Both the position numbers and the translations under genes were made by a program. Below the pieces are notes generated by a model. It did no database searches and had not been told where the DNA came from. It saw nothing but the letters and a program-made list of their open reading frames with translations. Below, piece by piece: positions 10,356-18,513 of a DNA stretch of 25,564 bases (position 1 is its first letter; every line of letters starts with the position of its first letter). The stretch comes from Auriscalpium vulgare (lineage: Eukaryota; Basidiomycota; Agaricomycetes; Russulales; Auriscalpiaceae): assembly GCA_019915015.1 (NCBI GenBank), contig JAHBBC010000086.1, positions 1 through 25,564 on the forward strand, written 5' to 3'.

Positions 10356-11702
10356 CTATCCGGAAGGAGCACTGCGAAATTCTCTCCGCATCGAACGCGA
10401 CCTTGCCTTTCCTAACGTGCTCGCGCAGCAGCGGAACGACCCCGGACTCATGAAGCGCACGACCTGCAGGCTGGGAATCTGCAGCCCAGAGACGACATCG
10501 AGCGGTGAGCCCGCAGCTCCATCAGCGCGGGCCTTCGGAAGCCATGTTGCGCAGTAGATGCCCAGGTGCGTGACGCTGGGCACGCTCTCGAGGTCCTCCA
10601 GCAGGTCGAGGTTCCCGACGTAGACGTACAGGTGCGTGAGGTCCGGGCAGGACTCCCGCAGCGCCGCAAGCATGGTGTTGAGACAGTGCATGGGTGATGC
10701 GCCGAGGCCATATTCGGTCAAATCGATGTGCGCCGCGGTCAGGAGTGGGCCTTGGATGGCGAGGAAGTGGCGCCATGTCGAGGGCTCATGTGCACCCAGC
10801 GCGCCGCAGTCCATTCCGCGAAACAGGACCGTGCGGAGATTCGGAAAGAGGCCGCGGACGCTGCCGAGGTTGTCGCCGCACTCCTTGTGGCACGGGCCGA
10901 CGTTGACCGTCATGAGGGCGAGGTCCGGGCGGCGCTCGCGCATGACGCCCACGCACGTCTCCGCGTTGCACCGCACGGCGGACTGGCGCGGCCACACGAT
11001 GCTGCGCACCTTGGGCGCGCCCGTCCAGAGGCGCACATCAAACACTTCCTCCGCGCCGCGGCCGAGGTACACGCGCTGGAGCGTCGCGCCGCACGCGCGC
11101 ATGAGCTGGCGGGTGAGCAGCGGGTCGACGCCGCACCGCAGGCGCGAAAAGCCGGGGCGGCTCGTGGGCGTGCGCGGGGAGCCCTTGGAGTTGTACATGG
11201 CGACGAGCGCCCAGAGCGTGGTCAGGCGCGGGAGGCAGGCGAAGATCTCCCCGAGGGGGCGCAGCTCTGCGGGCAGCATGCCGTCGCCGCGCGTCTCGTC
11301 GTCCCAACACGTGCCGAGGAAGAATGTGAGCACGAGCTGCTCCGTGTGCGTCCCGAGCGCGGGCCGTCGTGTGGATGTGATAGGGAGGGATGGGTCGGCA
11401 GCCGGTGGAATGCACGAGGCGACGAGGGTGTCGCGGAGGAGGAAGCCCGCGTGCGCATCGGTGATGACGAGACAGCGGTATAGGAGCGGCATCGCTAGCG
11501 CGTGCCAGTGCTTGCAGACGAGGGGGAGTGCGGCGCGGAGGCGCAGGGCCGCGAGGATGTCGTCGACGTCGCCGGGGTGGTCGAGTGGGCGCGAGGTCGA
11601 GGAAGCAAATGGATCGACGAAGGCTTCCCTGCTCATGGGCTCGGGAACGTATGTCGCGACCTCGAAGATGGTGAGCAGAATCTCTGCAGGGAGATTGCGC
11701 AT
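10356..11702 (-). CDS. F-box domain protein
   Basis: A single coding exon, about 448 aa, starting at MRNLPAEILLTIFEVA. The N-terminus is a fungal F-box: LPAEILLTIFE, about 35 residues of insert, then ALPLVCKHWHALAMPLLYR, which ends in the typical conserved Leu-Tyr. The rest is leucine-rich, with short repeats such as LPRLTTLWALV, ACGATLQRVYLG and CPDLTHLYVYV that suggest an LRR-like substrate-binding part. By family it is an SCF E3-ligase adaptor; no substrate can be named. The frame stays open to 11906. However, GTACGTCC (from 11757) to CTTCTCCCCAG (11705) looks like a 53-nt intron ending three bases before this ATG. I therefore take 11702 as the start, with a spliced 5' UTR. It is not a copy of the two related F-box genes flanking it. 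Confidence 0.78.
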   Translation of the reverse strand: MRNLPAEILLTIFEVATYVPEPMSREAFVDPFASSTSRPLDHPGDVDDILAALRLRAALPLVCKHWHALAMPLLYRCLVITDAHAGFLLRDTLVASCIPPAADPSLPITSTRRPALGTHTEQLVLTFFLGTCWDDETRGDGMLPAELRPLGEIFACLPRLTTLWALVAMYNSKGSPRTPTSRPGFSRLRCGVDPLLTRQLMRACGATLQRVYLGRGAEEVFDVRLWTGAPKVRSIVWPRQSAVRCNAETCVGVMRERRPDLALMTVNVGPCHKECGDNLGSVRGLFPNLRTVLFRGMDCGALGAHEPSTWRHFLAIQGPLLTAAHIDLTEYGLGASPMHCLNTMLAALRESCPDLTHLYVYVGNLDLLEDLESVPSVTHLGIYCATWLPKARADGAAGSPLDVVSGLQIPSLQVVRFMSPGSFRCCASTLGKARSRSMRREFRSAPSG

Positions 11703-12111
11703 CGCTGGGGAGAAGAGGTTGAGGCTTGGACTGGCACACGGCTTGGACTGGACGTACCAGATCAACAGGTGATCGCGGACACGATATGCGATATCTGGGT
11801 GAGCGACGGGACCAGATGGCGAGTTGTACAAGTTCTTGGGGCTTATAGCGGACGATGGAACAAGAGACAATGGGCGGAGAGACAATACAAGATGAAGGCG
11901 AGACAAGAGTGACCTGGGTCTCGGGAAGTCATCGCAGAATGCTGCGATGTTAACTTCGCTATGTCGCGCGCGAAGGACCCCAAAAATCAGCCGATGACCA
12001 CAACCACCCGTCGTCTCACCGTTTCTTGTCTAGCCCTCACCACTCTTCGACACATCTCCGATTTAACATCGGATCCAAATTCGCATACCGAGACACGCGG
12101 CGAGGAGATCG
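11703..12111. promoter_or_regulatory. Divergent intergenic region, F-box gene / IPMK
   Basis: About 410 bases separate two divergently transcribed start codons, so both promoters should lie here. On the minus strand a probable 53-nt 5'-UTR intron occupies 11705-11757. I cannot pinpoint promoter elements. Confidence 0.4.
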
Positions 12112-13339
12112 ATGCGCAGCCTGCCACCGTCTTCCGCGCCCTCAACCCCAGGCGGTGCACACCACCCACTCGCCAACCAAGTCGGCGGGCACGCAGGCGT
12201 TCAAACGACCGCGGACGGCTCTCTTCTCATCAAGCCTGCCCTTGCCCTCGAGCACGCCTTCTACCAGACACTTGCTGCCGACGAAACACTTGCCCCGCTG
12301 CGCCGCTGGGTGCCGCGCTTCCTGGGCACGCTGCGCCTTGAAGGCCAGCAGAGCGCCTCCGGCGATGGACTACTCGCCGTGCCCGGCCTGAAGGAGACGG
12401 AAAGAGATGAGTACCGCTCGACAGACATAAGGCGTCGCAGACGACGCAGACTGACACGACGTGCTTACAGTCCTTGGTGCTTGAGAACCTCTCACACAGA
12501 TTCGCAAAGCCGAACATCCTCGATGTGAAGCTGGGCACCGTTCTGTACGACGAGCACGCGCCGCCAGACAAGAAGGCAAGGATGGACAACACGGCGCGCA
12601 ACACGACCTCGCTGGAGACGGGTATCCGGCTTACTGGTTTCCAGGTGCGCATATGCATCATATACTGCACATCCACTGGAAACTGATATTCGCTGTCTAG
12701 GTATACGACAACGCGACATCCCAGCCCGTCGTCACGCCAAAGTCGTACGGCAAGTCCATCGCGCCCGCGGACCTTCCCACCGGCATCGCACGCTTCTTCC
12801 CCGTCTCCGTCTCCCCGCCCCCACCCTTGTCGGGCACCCCGGACCTCGGGCTCCCTGCGCGCACGCTCCTCCCGCTCCTCGAGCATATACGCGGCGATGT
12901 GGTAGCGATCCGCGGCGTCTTGGGTGATACAGAGCTGCGCATGGTCGGCGGTAGCATGCTGATCATGTACGAGGCGGACGTCGCCAGTGCAGAGGCCGGG
13001 CTCGCGTGGCTCGCGGAGCATCCAAACTGGTACGACGAGCAAGAGGACGAAGAGGACGAAGAGGAAGAGGACGAGGACGAGCTGGACGAAGCCGTGGGCG
13101 AGGACGCGGGCGAGGTCATCGTTGTCGAGAGTGGCGGCGCAGACGCAGACGGGTCAGACGAAGACAGCGACGAGGAAGAGCAGCAGCCGCCGTACACCGT
13201 GCGCTTGATCGACTTTGCACACACCCGGCTCAAACCCGGTGCCGGGCCCGATGTGGGAGTCTTGAAGGGCGTCGACACGGTGCTTGCGCTGCTGGACGGG
13301 CGAATAGCAGATGTCAAGCGTGAGCTAGAGGCGCCCTAG
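12112..13339 (+). CDS. Inositol polyphosphate multikinase (Arg82/IPK2 type)
   Basis: Phosphorylates inositol phosphates (IP3 to IP4/IP5) in the nucleus and cytoplasm. Exon 1 starts MRSLPPSS and contains NQVGGHAGV and DGSLLIKP, typical of this family's N-terminus. Exon 2 (12471-12644) carries the substrate-binding signature PNILDVKLGT (P-x3-D-x-K-x-G). After a 56-nt intron (12645-12700), exon 3 ends with the catalytic LIDFAHT block. Length is about 370 aa, usual for fungal members. A run of Asp/Glu (13034-13110) sits before the last motif; yeast Arg82 also has an acidic stretch, linked to its transcriptional role. The exon 1/2 junction is unresolved. The best donor, GTACCG at 12411 (60-nt intron), leaves the frame off by one, whereas GTGCCC at 12379 keeps it. 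This gene converges on Vps28, with about 90 bases between stops. Confidence 0.9.
13034..13110 (+). other. Acidic (Asp/Glu) tract within IPMK
   Basis: A GA-rich coding stretch encodes roughly 20 acidic residues with few interruptions, and a second, shorter acidic cluster follows at about 13140-13185. It lies in the insert between the mid-domain and the LIDFAHT motif, so it is probably a disordered loop. Confidence 0.8.
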
Positions 13340-13430
13340 TGAGCCATGGGACGGGAGATGTCGTGATATTCTCGCAGTGCTATACCACATATCTTACATC
13401 GAGGTAGTCGCCGCAATCGATAGTCCAGGG

Positions 13431-14319
13431 TCATTCTCCCTTACCACTCAGGCTCCTGAAGAATTCCGCATATGCATGGTCGACATCGAAGAGGAGCTGC
13501 GGCGATCCTCAGCAATCGACTCCTCAACGAAAGATGTGGCCTGCGCACCTGTCTTGATTGCTCCTCCGTGATCTCTTCCGAAGCCTTCATCCCATTCAAA
13601 GTAATCAACCTGGCACGCGTCAATGTATCGCTAGTCGTGAAGCAGGCGCTGCTCACCAGCCAACCATCTTACTCCGCCCCTCCCAGTCCTTGCTGCCCTT
13701 AAATCGCGCATAGCCCGTGACTAGCTCCTGCAAGATCGGGTGCAGCTGGTCCTTCGCTCGCAGTCGTAGTTTGAGCGCGTCCATAAATGTTATGAAGCTC
13801 TGCAGCGAAGTCAGCTCGCCGCCTCGCCGGCACATGGGAGACAAAGGGAACGCACCTGCGTCGTCTCTGCGACCCACTTGCCCGTCTCGGGCCCCGCCTC
13901 GCTTGAGTGCTCGATGGTCGCGGGGACGCCTACTTTTAGCCGGTGCAGCGCGGCTGGATGGTCCATCTACCGCGTCTGTTAGCAAGGGCAGTGGGCACAG
14001 ACTTGAAGACGCACGCGATAGCGGGCCATGAAGTCGTCGACGCTAGGCACATCGTCAACGACGAGCTTCAGCATCGTCTTGTACTGTGACAGAAGCCGCG
14101 TACATGCTGGCGAGTACCTACGCATCGACAGTCACTTTTTTGCGCTAGTACAATTCTGTGGACTCACTCGGCGGCGGTGACGGAATCTCGGACGTATGCA
14201 CGCTCAAGGTAGTCGAGGGCGACGATGATTCCGTAGAGCGTGGCGAGCGATTCGTACTTCTCGCGCTCGGCATTTGTGGTGTATAGGCGAGCTTCTTCGT
14301 CGAGGGAGAATGTAGACAT
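13431..14319 (-). CDS. VPS28: Vps28, ESCRT-I subunit
   Basis: Component of ESCRT-I, which sorts ubiquitinated membrane proteins into multivesicular endosomes. Six exons: 14168-14319, 14015-14117, 13856-13966, 13657-13799, 13549-13609 and 13431-13496. The five GT-AG introns are 47-56 nt and keep the frame, giving 211 aa, within the usual range. The N-terminal core domain includes DEEARLYTTNAEREKYESLA, LDYLERAYVRD and VDDVPSVDDF, which contact the other ESCRT-I subunits. The C-terminal helical domain includes FMDALKLRLRAKDQLHPI, ELVTGYARF and LNGMKASEEITEEQSRQ, ending HAYAEFFRSL; in yeast this domain binds ESCRT-II. Every exon matches the family and no lesion is seen. The neighbouring IPMK is convergent. 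The assignment is very secure. Confidence 0.96.
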
Positions 14320-14464
14320 GAGGAAAGCTTCGAATCTATTGACCTACACCTTATCGGGTATGCCGCCTGGTAGATAAGCGCTATCTATCATGATACTGCA
14401 AGCAGATCTTGAACGTCAGATTTTGCGGAGTGCAGCTCCATCATCGTTGCAAGGGAGTTACTCG

Positions 14465-17070
14465 GTCTCCCAGGAAGGCTTTCAGAAGTCAATGGTTTCT
14501 CTAAGGTAAGCGCTACAAGGTACTACATTGGTACTACACGACGAGCTTGCCATCAACGACACTGGCCAGCCTTGCTGGAAGTGTGCGAGCAGGGTCGATC
14601 CTCACGGCAGAAACACAGGCCAAACGGGGTGCCCAGTTCGCGTTCTCAGGAATCCGCACTTCCCTGATCGGGTGGCCAGCACGTCGTCGAGCGTCCAGGC
14701 ATTCGCACAGGGCATCGATGTCGGGATCGCCATGGGGTAGGCGTAGTTCCTCCAGGTAGGGGAAGAGTATACCCGGGCCTGCGGCGGATGGGTGCAATGC
14801 TTGTATGATCTGCGCAGCGCCTTCCCTCATCTCCAGCAGGATGAGCGTATGTACCGCAACAGCACCGGAAAGGCTTCGTTTCAGGTACCATACGGGAAGG
14901 TCGCCACTGAGCTTTGCGTCGAGGAACAGCACCACGATCTCATGCACCGACGTCAACGTCCATGTGCGTGTGCTCATGATAGGCTGTGCTGTCCGCAGCG
15001 CCTCCAACTTCAGCTCAGCAGAGCTTTCCGGGTCTCGCCAAAGGTGTAAAACATTCGTATATCTCCCACCTGCGGAGATACAGCAAATGAGCATCATTCG
15101 AGGCGGCTCGCCTGTCTGGAATGGTGCGATAGGGTCGGTGAGGATTGGGTGGAGGTCAAAAGGGGGGGCATTCGGTGCGAGAGTGTCGTTGTGGAATTGG
15201 TTGGGATAAGGAGACTCCAAGTCAAGAAGGAGGTTGTGTGGGCTCTGGTGTAGAATGATGCGACGACAGCAGTTCGACGAGTCCAGGTTCAGACTGTTCG
15301 AGACATCGACACAGCTACTTGTCGTCCCCGTGATCGCCAAGTGCTTGAGAGACGGCTGCGAGATCCCTCCATTCACGATAAAGACGTTGTCCACCGCATC
15401 GATGAGTTTAAGGACGCCCAATTTGACCTTGAGCAAGGAGTTCCACATGTCTGGAAGACGTGGGTAATAGACCGCAGGCAGCGTCCACCCCGGGTGTCCT
15501 GGGTACCCTCGCTGCTTGATAGACAGCTCCCAAAGTCCGGGGGGGAGGGGCTTCCTCCAGTCGAGGGGAACGCCGACGAGGTGCAATCTCTCCAGGAACG
15601 GCGCAGAAAAGGCGAGAGTACTTCCAGAGGTGTGCGGACTCAGTCTGCTCTGTGATATGCTGAGGGTTTTGAGCGACGGCATTAAGAGGTGCGTCAGGAG
15701 ATGGTCCCATTCGCTCCTGTACCCTGCAACGGTGAAATGGACCAGCCTAGGGAGGCTGATGCGTGCCATGTCCACAAACGCTGGGTGTGGAATTGGCTGC
15801 AGGACATGCGTCAAAACGAGGCTCTTGAGTTTGACCATTGTGGCCAGGGCTGGCAGGATGGTATCGAGTCCTACAAATGACGGCAGAGGTAGTGGTGGAT
15901 TAGACTCCTGGAAGACGGGATATTCCACCACCAAGTCCACGATATTCTTCAGCTGCGACCTGCGCCAGTCCAATGGGATCCCTGCGAGTTCTAGGTGCTT
16001 CACCAGCGGAAATCGCTGCTGCGACAATACAATTGAAGGGCGCATTTCATTATTGGCGTTGCCATCGACCAAAAAGAGCCTTTTCATGAGCGGGAGCGGA
16101 CATTGGAGTTCCATGAAGCGATCGAATAGACGAAGATAGGGTGGCCAGGTTGAAGCGAGAAGTGAATGCAGGCGTCGAGTCACGTTGGGAGACAATATAC
16201 AGTCGACAAGCTCCGAAGGAACTTCTGGTGCTTTGTCCGGTCCTTGGAGCAAGGCTGGTCTGTCCTGCATAGCCTCTACGGACACGGGTACTTTCGAGAA
16301 CTCCAGGCGAGATATCGTACTGATATACCACGTCGGCGATAGCCTGTAGATGTTGAAGTTAATGCACGTCCACAGCATTAGGTCGCTTCCGGCAACCTGT
16401 GTATACAGAATGAGAGAGGCTCGGATATGCTTGCCGAATAGAACACGCACTCCCCGCCAATAACGACAAACGTGCATAACAACCATAAAACCACAGCCGA
16501 CCTTGTGCCGCCGCTCTGGAAGGGAGAGTATCTCCCTTGGCGGATGTATCGATGCCAGTTCTCGGAAGATCATACTGAAAACCTCAGGGGGCAATTTACG
16601 ATTGATAGTAGACGTGTCTTGTGGAGATGGGATATGGGCGAGATTTGAGGTAGTAGAGCCCATTTCTGCGTTGAGAGTCTAGAGAGGCGTTAGGGTACAT
16701 AATTCATCCACGTAGAAAAGTCTTGTCAACCTTGTGATCTTCGCGCTTAAGTGCGTAGAGCCTCGTCAGAAGGCACGTAGGGTTATGAGAAAAGGGAATG
16801 TCGCAGGGAAGAGATAGCGGATGATTCAGAGAGTCGGAAGATGCATTTGCGACTCAGCAAGGCAGCGGTTTAATACACGCACGAACAATTGATGTAGAAG
16901 ACTTGCCAGCACACTGCGCCTGGTAACCAGAACCATCGTCAAGGAGCATTTACACTGAGGCGATGAGGACATGGACGTTCGGTTGACAGCGCAGACAAAA
17001 GAGACACAAAAGTTCGGTATCGGGCTGTCGGGCCGGAGTAATTGGGGCCCTCAGTCACTTCAATACCGCG
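14465..17070 (-). repeat. Right arm of a 2.6-kb inverted duplication
   Basis: Reverse-strand counterpart of about 7440-10045. It contains the intact F-box gene plus about 400 bases upstream and 70 downstream. The upstream part extends into the intergenic region shared with the divergent OPA3-like gene. The boundaries were estimated by eye from fading similarity. Confidence 0.8.
14534..16663 (-). CDS. F-box protein, intact copy
   Basis: Starts MGSTTSNLAHIPSPQD. An F-box-like core occupies about residues 20-70 (INRKLPPEVFSMIFREL, HVCRYWRG). A 54-nt intron (16397-16450; donor GTGCGT, acceptor ACACAG) joins RYWRG to VAGSDLMLWTCINFN, a junction typical of agaricomycete F-box genes; the spliced product is 691 aa. 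The intron is a multiple of three without stops, so reading through it gives a 709-residue open frame. About 600 residues of leucine-rich sequence follow and probably bind the substrate. By family the protein should link Skp1 to a ubiquitination target; no target can be named. Its partner at 7852-9975 has lost the frame, so this is probably the working copy. Confidence 0.85.
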   Translation of the reverse strand: MGSTTSNLAHIPSPQDTSTINRKLPPEVFSMIFRELASIHPPREILSLPERRHKVGCGFMVVMHVCRYWRGVRVLFGKHIRASLILYTQVAGSDLMLWTCINFNIYRLSPTWYISTISRLEFSKVPVSVEAMQDRPALLQGPDKAPEVPSELVDCILSPNVTRRLHSLLASTWPPYLRLFDRFMELQCPLPLMKRLFLVDGNANNEMRPSIVLSQQRFPLVKHLELAGIPLDWRRSQLKNIVDLVVEYPVFQESNPPLPLPSFVGLDTILPALATMVKLKSLVLTHVLQPIPHPAFVDMARISLPRLVHFTVAGYRSEWDHLLTHLLMPSLKTLSISQSRLSPHTSGSTLAFSAPFLERLHLVGVPLDWRKPLPPGLWELSIKQRGYPGHPGWTLPAVYYPRLPDMWNSLLKVKLGVLKLIDAVDNVFIVNGGISQPSLKHLAITGTTSSCVDVSNSLNLDSSNCCRRIILHQSPHNLLLDLESPYPNQFHNDTLAPNAPPFDLHPILTDPIAPFQTGEPPRMMLICCISAGGRYTNVLHLWRDPESSAELKLEALRTAQPIMSTRTWTLTSVHEIVVLFLDAKLSGDLPVWYLKRSLSGAVAVHTLILLEMREGAAQIIQALHPSAAGPGILFPYLEELRLPHGDPDIDALCECLDARRRAGHPIREVRIPENANWAPRLACVSAVRIDPARTLPARLASVVDGKLVV

Positions 17071-17337
17071 CTTCTTCTCTCTGTCCGAGCTTGTTCTTCG
17101 AAAATCTATCCCATGCGGCCCTAGGGAGACGATGAGAGAGATCCGAGAAGTTCTGCGCCGCCGTTGCCAGCCCGATCTTAGTTGAAGCACTTTAGCACGT
17201 GACCATACGGAATGCCGCTCGGCAGAGTCGGCAGTCTTGACGCGTACCCGCGCTTGCGTTCACAGCTATTCACAGTCGCTTCATACATGCACTTTCTTTC
17301 CACCTAGCACGGCCCTCAAAACACACATCTACTCGCC
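16664..17337. promoter_or_regulatory. Divergent intergenic region, F-box gene / OPA3-like gene
   Basis: A 674-base region between two divergent starts. The first about 400 bases on the F-box side are shared with the region upstream of the other F-box copy (7440-7851); the rest is unique to this locus. It should hold both promoters. No specific elements were identified. Confidence 0.45.
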
Positions 17338-18170
17338 ATGGCAACAGTGAAAGTTGGCACTTTGCTCATCAGGGTGAGCTCATAACCTCCCAGCCCGTAC
17401 GATGGCTCACCGCACACAAGACGCTTGCAAAACCCATTAGTTCCCAAATCAAACGACAGGCAAAGGAGTACGCGTTCTAGACACCCAGTCTACCTGCGCG
17501 TGTGCTCATCGTGTCATAGACACGAGCGCTTCCGCGGCATGTGCGTCTCGCTGGCGCAGACCATGTACCGCTACGAGATGAAGCTGCGCACCAACCTCCT
17601 CGGCGAACCCGCAAAGCACGTTCGCCCGCTCTCCGAAGCCCGGTGCGTCCCCCTCGCGCGGCCCGTCGTCCCAGTCTGACTCGCGGGCCCGCACAGCGCG
17701 ATCGAGAACGGCGCGAACTTTCTCGCGGAGGGCTTTCTGTTCAGCGTCGCGGTAGCACTCATCATCGGCGAGACATGGCGCACGTCGCGGAACACGTCGA
17801 AGCGGCGCGACAATGTGGACGAGTCGCTAGACTCGCTGCAGGCGCATGTGGGAGAGCTGAACCAGCGCATCGCGCGATGGGAGGTCGCGCAGGAGGAGGA
17901 ACGGCAACGGTGCGCATCGTCGTGCCTTTTGAACACATGCGTGCTGACGCGTTGTTTCGGTCGTCTGACAGAAACGTTGAGCTGACGCGCATTCTGGAGC
18001 GTGTCGTCGAGATTGGGCTACGCGGCGGATGGGCTGAGATGCAGGATACCCCGCTCCAAATACCCCGCATCCAGTTCAACGTCGATGCGTCCCGCAACCC
18101 ACCAGCACCTCTGGGCTCTGACTCTGAGCCATCATTACCATCACCCGACGCCGCGACGCCGCCGCCATGA
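17338..18170 (+). CDS. OPA3-like mitochondrial protein
   Basis: Member of the OPA3 family, small mitochondrial membrane proteins tied to mitochondrial shape and lipid metabolism; the exact activity is unknown. Five exons: 17338-17373, 17421-17467, 17520-17642, 17697-17909 and 17972-18170. The introns are 47-62 nt and all GT-AG; the protein is 205 aa. The start MATVKVGTLLIR and the following TLAKPISSQIKRQA are the family's N-terminal signature. HERFRGMC, MKLRTNLLGE, then RAIENGANFLAEGFLFSVAV form the core. A hydrophobic segment (about residues 81-93) is followed by WR, then a heptad-like helix (SLDSLQAHVGELNQRIA) suggesting a coiled coil. The last 40 residues are Pro/Ser-rich, low complexity and probably disordered. 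It converges on the GH5 gene. Confidence 0.93.
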
Positions 18171-18513
18171 CACGGCGTTAAAGCCCTCGTCGATGCCCGT
18201 GCCCCCGCCACCTCATAACAATATAATCGATTGCTGTGTAAAGTTACAACGAGAGACATGGCACTCCATATTAATAGATATACACAACGTCCCACCTCGC
18301 ACCTCCTCGTCAGCCCGAGCCCAAGTACGAGCGCGTCTAGAAATAGTCAATAGGTAACGGCCTCCATCGGCAACCTGTACAAGGAATAAGATATCCACCG
18401 TCCACATACACGACCCTCTCTACCTCTACCCGCGCAGCGCCCGGCTGCGACAGGCGGGGCACCGCCCTCCGCCGCCGCCGCAATATCGCCACCCTGCTGC
18501 CCTCCACCCACGC
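18171..18513. other. 3' intergenic region between convergent OPA3-like and GH5 genes
   Basis: 343 bases between the two stop codons, probably both 3' UTRs. An AT-rich patch lies near 18220-18290. Nothing further is seen. Confidence 0.5.

Noticed and set aside
10636..11772. A 378-residue open frame on the plus strand
   Set aside because: It lies antisense to the F-box gene at 10356-11702, is rich in Arg/Ser/Ala and has no domain. It is a shadow of GC-rich coding sequence.
12230..13317. Minus-strand frames, one with a long Ser run
   Set aside because: Antisense to the IPMK exons; the Ser run is the complement of the GA-rich acidic tract.
13653..13985. A 110-residue minus-strand frame as a separate small gene
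   Set aside because: It reads through an intron; the Vps28 exons at 13856-13966 and 13657-13799 explain it fully.
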